Origin: Chondrus crispus
Lineage: Eukaryota; Rhodophyta; Florideophyceae; Gigartinales; Gigartinaceae
DNA length: 64,000 bases
Assembly: GCF_000350225.1 (NCBI RefSeq)
Contig: NW_005178851.1
Coordinates: 225,685-289,684 of the forward strand
Direction of reading: 5' to 3'
Below, piece after piece: positions 11,480-21,274 of this stretch. Made by a program: the position numbers and the translations under genes. Position 1 is the first letter of the stretch, and the number at the start of each line of letters is the position of its first letter. The notes below the pieces were generated by a model, which was given only the letters and a program-made list of their open reading frames with translations, had not been told where the DNA came from and made no database searches.

Positions 11480-13470
11480 TTCTTGACCTTCAGGTAACTC
11501 GTCGATGGTATCCCTAACCTCTCCATCGGAGACAACGCCTCATAATTTTCGAAAACTCGGTGCATTTCCCGGAGGGAAAGAATGCACGTTGGCGTGGCGT
11601 GCCCCTTTTCATAGCAATGATAGCACACCAGACCGTGCGTCTTGACGGGATATTGCGGCCTAGGTCCTCCACGGGCCGGCGGCCTTCGTTGACGTTGCGG
11701 CCCTCTTATCCAGCCTGGCCTTCGAAACGTCGTACCCTTGTCTTCTATCGGAATGCGCGGCGCGGGCGTGTGGCCGCGCCCCCGAAACATCATCACGGGA
11801 TCCGTGGGGTCTGAAAACGACTCCGTCGTGTATGCAGGCGTCGGTAAAGTTGAGGACCCGCTGTCCCCGTAGTCGTCGTGTCCGTAGCCCTCCGATGGCT
11901 CAATGAACTCGCCTTCGGCTACTAACGCTCCTTCGTAGTGATTTTAGCTACTTCCATGCGCACCGCGCTCATCTGACGCGGAAATGGACTCGGCTAAATG
12001 GACGGCGGCGTGACTTTTGCGACCGGGATAAGAAGCCGTCGGCTTCTTACCCGCCCTAATTGTCGACGGCGTCTGAATCGTGACCTTCTTGGTCTTCTTG
12101 TTCTTAGCGCGGCTCGCCGAGCCATGCGCCTTCGCGTAATTAACTAGTCTCAAAAACGAAACGTCCCGATTGTCTTGTCGGTATTGAGATACCATGGGCT
12201 TGATACTCGAATCGAGTCCTTCAATAAACATCGTCATTTGTTCTTCCATCGAATATACGTTTCCACATCGATTGCTTGCGTCCGTCAGATGGATATAAAA
12301 TTCCATCTCGTCTTCAGACGGTCTTTGCTGAACTTCTCGCAATGCGAGCACATCTTGACGGATCGCCTCGTCGGTTGCGAAACTCCTCAACAACCACTGT
12401 ACGGCCTCCGGCCAAACGGATATCTTTCCGTAATGGGCCCCGGCCGTCTGAGACACCGAAGTGTACTGTCTCAAGGCGATGCCGCTTAAAAATTAAGGCA
12501 ATAGGCGGATCGCTTGCCCCTCGTTCATTTCTTGAGTATCGAACTCTTGAACTAATTTTGCCAAAAAAGCCAACACAAGGACCCCGTCCTCTTCTGTGAA
12601 CGTGTTGTCCTTCCTCAACTTAGGCGGAATATCTCTCCTAATTTTTCGCACGGCGGTCCGCCGGGAACTTGACAAATATGTCTGCGGGTTCCGCAAGCGG
12701 TACGTTCGGTACGAAAGTAACTTCTTGAAGAGGTAGTTGGTCGGATTCAGCTCCTCCAACTCCTCCCATCGCGGCCCGCGCCGCGTTGCGACATCTTCGG
12801 GCTCCGCGTCCTTGTCTCTCCGCGAGGCGGACGAAGTGACTCCGCCTCGTCTGGAGGAAATTTTCTTGCTTGACGAAATTCCGTTTCCTTCTTCTGAACG
12901 GCGTTCGAAATCGCCCGAATGGTTCAACGAACCGCCGTTACCATCTTCGGAGGGACTAAGCGACTCGGACTGTGAGTCGCGGTTCTTCGGATCGTCACTA
13001 CAGTTACCCTTGCTTGTACGTCGCTTGTCCTTCTTCGAGGGCTTCGATTTGGAACTCCGCTGCCGAGCGGGCTTGTCCTTCTTCGACCGACGGTCGCCCT
13101 CTCTACCCGAAGGGAGCGGCTCGTCGTCCGCTCCTTGCGAAGCTTGATCCGCAGCCTGCTCAAGGTCCTTGAGACGTTGCGCGGGGCGATCGAATTGGTC
13201 ATCGATGCTTGCTCTGAATTTTCCTAAGGACTCCAAGGCTTGATTCACGTCGCGCCTCGCGTCCTTGACCGAAATTTTCAACGAGGCTAAGACCTCCGGC
13301 TCCAGACCGTCGGTCGCCTCACCTCCCTCCTTCTCGACGAGATCCACTCGAGCCGACAGCTCTCCCAAAACGGTGCGGAACTCGGATCCTTGCAACTCCA
13401 GTTGCTTCCGGACGAGGTCTAATTCAGCTTCGAGATTTTTCTTCGCTTCTTCGCGAATTTCGCTGCTCAT
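11350..13470 (-). pseudogene. gag: G1 gag: coiled coil, capsid, nucleocapsid
   Basis: One frame runs from ATG 13470 to 11350, interrupted by TAA at 12493-12495 and TAG at 11944-11946. The N terminus is a long acidic/basic coiled coil (about residues 1-110), followed by Ser/Lys/Arg-rich sequence. The capsid-like region spans the first stop: AFLAKLVQEFDTQ before it, and AVQWLLRSFATDE and MTMFIEGLDSSIKP after it, matching G3 gag (FIEGLLLAIKP). The nucleocapsid has one CCHC zinc knuckle, CYHCYEKGHATPTC, in an Arg/Pro/Gly-rich setting. Gag would form the particle and bind element RNA. The two stops block production from this copy. Confidence 0.88.
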
Positions 13471-13758
13471 CTTCTACAACTTCTCGTCGAGGTCAGTTTT
13501 GTCGGCGGCTATTCTCGTAGGGGATTCTTGATCTCCGGGGTCTGTGGCCGTATTGGCCTGGCTCCGGGTGCGAGGACACCTCGGGATCCTCGACGCTCGT
13601 ACCGATCCGCTTCTACTCGCCCCCGGACCGACGTTCCCGGGTGCGCTTGTTGACATCGCTCGTACGAGCGGACCTACGCAGCAAAAAAGTTACAAACAAA
13701 AAGAAAATAAAAAAGAGTCCGTTACCCAGACCAACTTTCTTGTCGTAGATAAAACAAT

Positions 13759-13776
13759 TTCTAGGTCGGGAGACCA
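13759..13776 (-). promoter_or_regulatory. G1 primer-binding site
   Basis: On the minus strand, four bases after the LTR end, the sequence is TGGTCTCCCGACCTAGAA. It is the same as in G4 (32115-32132) and differs at two bases in G3 (21144-21161). The TGG start fits pairing with a tRNA 3' CCA end. It is not the initiator-Met type used by many chromoviruses, and the tRNA was not identified. Confidence 0.8.
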
Positions 13777-13780
13777 CTTT

Positions 13781-14717
13781 TGTAGTGCAATGCGCCTGTT
13801 AGGCAGAGACCAAGGTCCTACGGTCCAACACAAACAACAGCAACAAAAACAACAACTGCCAACGGCACAGCGCTACGGAGTGTTCGAAGCTCCCTGTCCT
13901 CTTTAAGCGGGTTTGCGGCCCGCAGTAGCTCGGATCCCTGATAGGTGGGGGAAAGAGAAGGGCCCAGCCCGGGATCGATAAATGGTGGTAGAGACTTGTA
14001 AAGGGAACTGCTCGACGAATTCGGAGGGGTGTTTAGGTAAGTCTGGTCTGATGGGTTGTAAATCCAATGCTCCAGGAGCGCCTTGTACACCTTATACCCT
14101 TGATAAGGTCTACGACGGGGACGTCGCAACGTAGCCCGTCGGGAAAGAATAAAACGTAGCAGCGCTACACCGTCGTACTTCTCCATTGGAAAGTACCAAC
14201 AACGGATCGGTCGCAACCAGATTCCGATGGAACCAACACTGAGATAAGCACCACTGGGGCACCAACACAAAAGCCCGATGGCAAATGACGTCACGTTGCG
14301 GATTGCAATCCTACAAGGTGGGACCAACTCAAGATTAAGGGAAATTAGGATAGGCAAATAAAGGAAAATTGGTAAGGAAAAAGGGGACCCCCGAGCGCAA
14401 AGGATAAAGTAATCTGTAGTTAAAGGGAATGTCTTGTAAAAGACGGACTTCAACCAAGGCGATATCAGACTCTGGCAACTCGGGTTACCTTTACTGACTT
14501 GGTGGTCAGAGGGCTAAGGTATATATCGCTCCGCCGGAGCCACTACAGTAGCTCTCGGCGCTACATCCTAGATCTAATCTAATGTTAAATAACTACTATG
14601 CATCTAATTAAAATTAATAATTAAAATAATAAAGTGAAATGATTTCCACTTTTGCTTGTCATACCCCATCATTTTCATTTCTTTTCACCCCCCTTTTCAG
14701 GTGCGTATTGCACTACA
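13781..14717 (-). repeat. G1 5' LTR (LTR1 family, 937 bp)
   Basis: The LTR is bounded by TGTAGTGCAA and TTGCACTACA, perfect 10-base inverted termini. The first 210 bases reappear at 31276-31491. The right edge abuts G2 pol sequence. A TATA-like GATATATACC lies at about 14518-14527 on the minus strand and could drive the element. Confidence 0.9.
14518..14527 (-). promoter_or_regulatory. TATA-like box in the G1 LTR
   Basis: Minus-strand GATATATACC, near the upstream end of the 5' LTR as transcribed. The position is plausible for the LTR promoter, but there is no other support. Confidence 0.35.
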
Positions 14718-16527
14718 GCTGACGAATGGCGTCGCGGAAGTCCTACCGAACCAGACATTCGAAGTCATCGTCGCGAACTTCTCGCGACGGGAGAGGCGGC
14801 TTCCGAAGCACACCGTCGTTGGATACGCGAAGCGCAACCCCCTCGCGATTCTCACGCCCGAACGTCGAGTCCCTGAGGGGATCGCGTACGCTTTGCACCT
14901 GACAGACTTGACCGATCAAGTCGGAGAGACAGGAGCTGGCCGATCCAGCTCCGACGAGAAAGCAACCGCTGGGAATGAAGGGGTTGACCCGGACGAACGG
15001 TCACCTATATCCCAACCGACGGCGGAGGGTACTGTACCCCCCCAGCTAAAGGATCCCGAAAATCCACCGATGGATTGGGAAAAAGAGATTGACTTGTCAT
15101 ACATCGACGATGACAAGCTCCCTGGCCACGTGCTCGAAATGCTCCGTAAGCACTCGAGTCTGTGGAGCGGTGCACTCGGAACGATCCAAGCCACAGAGCA
15201 CCGCGTTCCCCTCGAACCGGGAACAAAACCAATTCGTTCTATGCCCTATCGAAAGGGCCCGGCCATGCGCGAAATGGTCGCAAAGGAAATCAACAAGATG
15301 TTGAACGCAGGGGTTATCGAGCCCGCGAGCACCAAGTGGGCGTCCCCGGTGGTGCTCGTACCAAAGAAAGACGGCTCTCTACGGTTCTGCGTGGACTACC
15401 GGCGTCTCAACGCGAAGACTGCAGCGGATTTGTATCCGCTGCCGCGTATGGACGACTGCATCGACTCGTTAGGAGATGCAGCCGTCTTTACGACGCTGGA
15501 CTGCAATTCCGGTTATTGGCAGATCCTGGTCGCTCCGGAGGACCGGGATAAGGCTACCTTCACGACACATATGGGTACGTACCGCCATTTGCGCATGCCG
15601 TTTGGATTAAAAGGGGCACCGGCCACCTTCCAACGTGCCCTCGATATCATACTCTCCGGAGTCCGCTGGCAAATATGCCTCGTCTATCTCGATGACGGTA
15701 TCGTGTTCGCGCGGACGGACGCGGAACACGCAAGGCATCTCGATACCGTCTTGAGCTTGTTGCAGAGTGCCGGCATCTTCCTGAAGCTCAAGAAGTGCAG
15801 CTTCTTCTGTCCTAAGATGCACAACCTGGGGCACGTTATATTCCCAGGTAAGTTGAGCGTGGCTGATACGGCAATCGACGCATTCAAGACGTTCACGTTC
15901 CCGAGGACGCTGACGCAGATGCGCTCGTTCCTCGGGGCGTGTAACGTGTATCGTCGCTTCGTCAAGGGCTTCTCGAAGATTGCCCGTCCGTTAACCGATA
16001 TAACGCGCAAGGACTCGGATCACGATTTCGATAACCCAACGGAGGTTCAGCTTCAGGCTTTCGAAAGCGTTAAAGCGGCGATGATCTCCCCGCCGATCCT
16101 CGGGCTACCACGGTACGGCGGACCGTACCTGTTGGACACTGACGCCAGTGCATATCAACTCGGGTGCACCCTCCTACAGGAGCACGACGAGCCAAACGAT
16201 TGGCGTCCCGTTGGGTACTGGTCGTACTCGCTAAGCGATACCGAACGGAACTACAGCGCTACGGAGCGTGAGTGCTTCGCCGTGGTGTGGGCCGTCCGCA
16301 CACTGCGGCCGTATATGGAAGGAACCAAGTTCACCGTCCGGACGGATCACGACGCCCTCCGATGGCTCATGTCGCTCACGGAGAGCTCAGGAAGACTAAC
16401 CCGGTGGCGGCTACGTCTGGCTGAATACGATTTCACCATTCAGTACCGCCCCGGGCGCGTGCATCAGGTGCCTGATGCCCTGTCACGCCTCGTGTCGCCG
16501 ATGACCCTCGCCTCACCGTCGAGGTGA
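14718..16527 (+). pseudogene. pol: G2 pol, first part: RT and RNase H
   Basis: The frame starts within the region before the RT (VVGYAKRNPLAILTP). It then has the RT proper, with EWASPVVLVPKKDG-type entry (here KWASP), FCVDYRRLN and an intact YLDD at 15685-15696, followed by RNase H (LLDTDASAYQLG...TDHDALRWLM) and the connection toward integrase (HQVPDALSRL). It ends at a stop at 16525-16527 because of a frameshift at about 16500-16524; the integrase follows in the next frame. Reverse transcription would need the whole polyprotein, so this copy is dead. Open antisense frames here (such as 16464-17771) are shadows of this gene. Confidence 0.92.
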
Positions 16528-18347
16528 ACGACGACATTCCCACCTTCGACGGGGGCACGACCGTTCGAGACATATCGAATGAGCTCGCAGACCACGCCTA
16601 TACCGCAAGCTGTGATCATCAGGCCGTCCATGTCTTCGTAACGACACGGAACCAAGCCGAAGCCCGAAAAAGGCCGCACGTACGGACGCGCGACGAACCG
16701 CGAGGCGACGACGAAGCCCCCGCTCTCCAAGGACCCAATTAGTTTTGGGAGGAGAACGACGAGTTCGACGCCGCCGACATCCAGCGCGCCGAAGACCCCG
16801 AGGCTGGCGCGCTCGACTCCTCGGTCGCCCCACCGCAGGACGGCCTTCCGGCCCCTCTTACGATAGAGGAGATAGCCGAGGAGCAACGCGTGGATGACTT
16901 CTGCCAAACCGTTCTGGCACGACAGTCCGAGTCTCGAGACTCTGCGTTCTTCGAGGACTACCAAGGGGTGCTCAAACGGAGACACCCCTTCGATCCTGAT
17001 ACCGTACAGGTGGTGGTGCCTCGGACGCTCCGCGCCAGGCTCCTTCGCCTGTGCCACAACCCGGCCATAGCGGGGCACCCGGGCCAGAACCGTATGTACT
17101 ACGCATTTCGACGCGGGTACTACTGGCCCCACCTGGCTGCAGACGTGGCAGCCACGGTGCGAGGGTGTCGGACCTGCGCAATGAACCGGGTCAAGCTGAG
17201 GAAACATCTCAATCGATTGAGATTGTTCCCAGCTACGAGGCCTCTCGAGAGCCTCGCCATCGACATCTTGGGGCCGCTCCCCAAGACGAAGACAGGAAAA
17301 CGATTCCTGCTCGTGATTACGGACCGCTTCAGTAAGCTGATGCAAGTCGTTGCGCTCCGCACAATAACAGCGTACACGGTCGCAGTTGCGTTCTGCGACT
17401 CGTGGGTGTTCAAGTATGGCGTCCCTTGCACGCTGCATTCGGACAACGGTCCTAAGTTTAATGCCAAGTTCTTCCACAGCACGTGCCGTGTTCTGGGGAC
17501 AACGAATTTGTACACTTCGGCGTACCATCCCCAGACGAACGGGCAAGTTGAGCGATATAACCGAACAATCGCCTCGATGCTGAGGAACTACGTGAGTGAA
17601 CACCAAGACGACTGGGATGTGTACATGGGGCCGCTTACGTATGCGTACAACTCCCACGTACATCGTACCACACGCACCACGCAGTTTGAGCTCGTGCTCA
17701 GCAGGCCACCGCCGGAGTTCTCTCTCCGACGGGCGGACAGCGACGCGCCCCCTTCCGATAAGGGGAACCAACGTGCCGAGTTCCTCAAGACCTTGGACTT
17801 GACTATCCAGAAGGCCTACGGGAGCCTGCGTCGGATGCAGGCTCGCTACAAGCGCGACTTCGATAAGCGCATACGACGTATTAATTCCCGGCTCCGTCCC
17901 GGAGAATACGTATATCTGAACCCCACCGATGGGGGGAAGACATCAAACAAGCTGGCCTCCCCGGCTGTCTGACCGTACCAAGTTCTCGCGAACGACCAGC
18001 GCACCATCACAATCGATCGTGATGGAGTTACGGAGCGCATCTCCGGAGACCGCTGCGTCTACGCACCTCCGCCGGCGAACGCGCCCAGAGCGAGCACAAC
18101 TATCCCCGAGGACCTTGCCGACAAGGTCACCGAGGGTACTCAGTATGCCGTCGAACAACTAATCCAGCATCGAACAATGGAGGACGGAGCTACGGAGTTC
18201 CTCATCAAGTGGGGGGACTACGACCAACCCACTTGGACAGCGCGTACACACGTCCACGAGGAGGTAGTGTCACGCTACGCCAAAAGACTAGGGACACGTA
18301 CAGGTAGAGACCTCCTCTCTGAACTGAACGCGGACGTTCAGCCTTAA
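16524..18347 (+). pseudogene. pol: G2 pol, second part: integrase and chromodomain
   Basis: This continues the polyprotein in a new frame. It is broken by TAG at 16740-16742 and by TGA at 17970-17972, where G4 has Gly (AVGPYRV). The integrase has the zinc-binding H-x-H/C-x2-C region (AIAGHPGQNRMYY...CRTCAMNRVK), then AIDILG, SDNGPKF and GQVERYNRT with all three catalytic acidic residues present. The C terminus carries a short chromodomain (YAVEQLIQH...FLIKWGDYDQPTWTARTHV) and ends LNADVQP at 18347. The purine-rich AAGGAGGGGG right after the stop is not followed by an LTR. Confidence 0.9.
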
Positions 18348-20495
18348 GGAGGGGGCCCTCAACCGCCTCGGGGCGGTTTAATCAAACCGCTTCCTGACGA
18401 TCAGAACGAATGTCTCACTAGAAGAACAGAGGAAACGTACCCAAGTCAAGCCGTATTGACTCCTCAGACGCCGAAGATGCAAGAAGTTGGAGCAAGGCAG
18501 TACAAACTGCCTGAAAAAAATGCAGGGCCTCGTACCGACCAAAGATACGAGGGCCGCACAGAGTTCGGGGGAAGGCAAATATCCCTCTCGGATTCGAAGG
18601 GTTCGACGCCCTCTCACTCGGGGTCGCCGGACGTTCGGTTCAGTCCAGCAACCTCGAACTAAGACGTCCAACGAACGCGCGATCACTCACAGTAGGGCAA
18701 TTATTAATGGAGGACACCTGATCCCCCGGAAAGCGAACAACACCCTGGAGCCACGATCGCACTCCCGCTCCTACCTGAATAAAAGGGATCCGAATCCCTT
18801 GCCTCCCTACGGGTGCCTCATGGAGCTGCGCCAACTGGCGCGAAAGATAAGACAAACCGTTTAGTCTTACGTAAACAAGGTCCTGGAACGACGAGCAGGA
18901 GCGAGAAGAACACGTTTGGTCCATAACAGCGCCCCAGAACACAAGGCCACCGGGCAAGAGAGAAGGACGTCAAGACGTATTGACGGACGAAGTCCAATTT
19001 CGCGACGCCGTAACACCATGCCGTACGTACTGCCCAGACAGGAACGTTCCTGGTAAGGACGAACTGAACGAGGTTAGGCGACATCGGCCGCTGGGTCGCT
19101 GCATAGTTCGATTAGATGCGTCTGAGCGCGTTGGTCCCTTTGCAGAGGAGGCTTTGGTATCCTACTCCCGCGCGAAAGGCAGACGGGAACGAGAGAGAAG
19201 AAAGCGCCACGTAGTGGCAGAGACGCGAAAGGCGTCATCGCGGTGAGCATAGCCTCGAAGGGCGCGTGGGTTCGTGTCGGTTCGTACCGCTACGCAAACA
19301 CAGGGGGAGGAGGTGCGCACGAACAACGGCCACCGCACTGTCACGGTAATATGCCAAAAGGGGCACCGCCTGGCCTCAGAAAATGGCTGGGCTGCCAATG
19401 AGCAGTCCACGGATGATGCACTGCTGTACAGTGCTCCGGCCGCCGCCGCGAGCAACACGGAAAAATAAGGAAAAATAGCCCCTACTGTACCCGCATACGG
19501 CGCGACACGTGTACGCCCGTGTCTCACATTTAAAACACAATGGGGAGAGACCAAGGGACGCCCCGCGACCCGCTGGGCAGTTTCAGTTATACACGTGCCA
19601 TGAGTGTGGTTGCCATCCAAAGTGTATGCGCACACTCTGGATGATAGCGGAGAGAAGGTGACACACGTGTCAAGCGCCGGCGCCCCGAGGATTTTAATTT
19701 TTGGAAAAATCCGGCCTGGGAGGGACGCGCACCAACCGCGGCGTGTGTTGGAAAAATTGGCAAGAAATATTTTGGCGGGAAACATTTTTGGGGCAATTTT
19801 TTCGGTGATCTGATCAAGAGCTGGGCTGTCGCGCGCGCGTAGCGCTGAGCAGACACGTGCCGCGCGTGTCGTAGACGCAGCACGTGATGCAGACGGACGG
19901 ACAGCGCGGTGTACACTACGGGCCGCGCGCCGTCGCTGCTGCCCGCGCCGATCCGCGCGCACCGATCCACGCCAGCCCATCTGCGCCGACCTCCTCGGCA
20001 CTGGAGCGCGGCATCACCGCATCGCTGCGCACCTACGTGGAATTGCCTACGACGCTGGTATTGCTGCTGCTGCGGGCTGTACCCTCGCCGCCGACGGCGA
20101 GGGGCGCTAAGGAGAAGAGCCTCCGCCGCGCGCCGCGCCCTCGCAGCGGACGGCGAGGGACGCCGAGGAAGAGCCACTACCGCGTGCTGTGACCTCGCCG
20201 CCGACGGCGAGGGGCACCAAGGAAGACCTACAAGCAAGGCGAGAGCGCCTACCGCACTACGCACACGGCCGATGCCGTACGGCGCGCCCTCGGCGGCAGT
20301 GCACCAGTCTCTGGCCCACAGATGGCGAGGAAGACCAAGTATGAGAGCATTTCCTGCGGGTTCGTTCCCCCACCACGTACCCCAAAGGACACGAACGAAA
20401 AAATATATGTCGAGCGTGGTGTCCTCGCCGTCGACGGCGAGGAACCCAGGGACGATATATAAGCTAGTCGGACCCGCCGGGGGCGCCGCTCCCAC
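18348..20495. other. non-coding tail of G2 up to the G3 LTR
   Basis: No gene is recognised in 2.1 kb. The first 200-300 bases weakly resemble the stretch after G4 pol (from 39525), so this is probably G2 3' untranslated sequence. From about 19650 it has AT-rich patches (TTTTGGAAAAAT type) followed by very GC-rich DNA with four palindromic repeats (20083-20442). A long minus-strand open frame (19162-20001) has no domain and looks like a composition artefact. No G2 3' LTR was found. Confidence 0.55.
20083..20442. repeat. four dispersed copies of a 20-bp palindrome
   Basis: Copies lie at 20083-20102, 20138-20159 (degenerate), 20193-20212 and 20423-20442. The last, CCTCGCCGTCGACGGCGAGG, is a perfect palindrome. 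Copies 1 and 3 have one central mismatch. They are spaced 35-210 bp apart in GC-rich DNA. Confidence 0.8.
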
Positions 20496-21140
20496 TGTAG
20501 TGCACTGTACGCGGTACCGGGACAGCTGTCCTTACCGGCCAAAAATCGCGCTCGCCGCCACCACGTGTACCACGGGTACACGTAGACTCCCCTGCCGCTC
20601 TACCGGACCTCCTTGTGGACACGTGTAATTCCGCCGCAACCCATAGGGCCTATGAGGGCTGTACTTGGTCCCCTCGGGGCTACACCCGTTATTTCCTAGT
20701 TATTCTAATTTACAGTATATTTTAGCTTCGCCATTGCGGCGACGGGGGACTATATAGTCAACCCGATTATCGAAGTAAAGAGGCACGAAGCCTCGGGTCT
20801 TTTACCTTGGTTTCTGGATTCCAGGTTGTAGCCTCGACTCGGCACTGGCTCGCCCATACGGACCGAGCCATCTACACCCCTGGAATGCTAACTGCCTTCC
20901 CCGCGCGCGTCGACCCTACTGCGCGAGCGCTACGTTAACTACTGTTCTGTCCGCTCTGTTCGTTCTGTTTTTTTTAATTCTTCCTTCTTTATTGCTGCCT
21001 AGGTTGCTACTCTTCTACCGCGCAAGCCGCGCCCGGATCCCGGTTCCGGTCATCCACCGGGTGGTCTCCCGAATTTCCTTACGCGTCCGGACGCGTGTCG
21101 CTCTGCTTACAGTCGCCACCCGTGGCTGGAGTGCCCGACA
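20496..21140 (+). repeat. G3 5' LTR (645 bp)
   Basis: It begins TGTAGTGCACTG and ends GAGTGCCCGACA, imperfect inverted termini. The whole sequence returns in reverse orientation at 21892-22537, which fixes both edges. It contains a TATA box in the palindrome GACTATATAGTC (20748-20759). Confidence 0.92.
20748..20759 (+). promoter_or_regulatory. TATA box of the G3 LTR
   Basis: GACTATATAGTC is a 12-bp palindrome around TATATA in the middle of the LTR. It is kept intact in the inverted solo copy at 22275-22286, although flanking bases differ, which supports function. Confidence 0.5.
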
Positions 21141-21143
21141 TTT

Positions 21144-21161
21144 TGGTCTCTTGACCTAGAA
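21144..21161 (+). promoter_or_regulatory. G3 primer-binding site
   Basis: TGGTCTCTTGACCTAGAA begins three bases after the LTR end and matches the G1 and G4 sites with two differences. Confidence 0.78.
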
Positions 21162-21274
21162 ACAGTCGATACTCTCGTGCATCCGAGTGTCCTCTTTCTT
21201 CCCTGACCTACTTTCCATTTCTATCTCTTCTCCCTGTGCCTTTCCCTCACGTACCGATCGTAGGTGTATTCGCC

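Larger units (their letters stand above)
2753..14717 (-). mobile_element. G1: Ty3/gypsy chromovirus, 3' end outside the window
   Basis: Read on the minus strand the order is 5' LTR (13781-14717), primer-binding site (13759-13776), gag, protease, RT/RNase H/integrase with chromodomain, a 3 kb non-coding spacer, and the antisense ORF (2753-3902), cut by T0. The right LTR edge falls inside the pol gene of G2, so G1 inserted into G2. The expected 5-bp duplication is GCTGA (14718-14722), with its partner outside the window. Two stops in gag, one in pol and a frame change make it inactive. Confidence 0.85.
14718..18347 (+). mobile_element. G2: Ty3/gypsy chromovirus, 5' half cut off by G1
   Basis: Coding sequence begins abruptly at the G1 LTR edge with a segment (LTNGVAEVL...FEV.VANFSR) homologous to G4 at about 35898. 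Gag and protease should therefore lie beyond the far end of G1, outside the window. G2 and G4 are the same group: similar pol and the same TWTARTH chromodomain end. The 3' LTR was not located; the tail may run to 20495, where the G3 LTR begins. Confidence 0.85.

Noticed and set aside
16464-17771. A 435-codon minus-strand open frame opposite G2 pol
   Set aside because: It mirrors the integrase and RNase H coding frame, has no domain of its own, and is explained by GC-rich codon structure on the plus strand.
18346-18355. AAGGAGGGGG after G2 pol as a polypurine tract (also AAGGGGGGG at 39523-39531)
   Set aside because: No LTR start (TG...) follows either run, so they cannot be the 3' tracts that prime plus-strand synthesis.
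19162-20001. A 279-codon minus-strand open frame in the G2 tail
   Set aside because: Composition-driven, with no homology to the antisense ORFs or any known domain; it crosses AT-rich and GC-rich patches without protein-like character.
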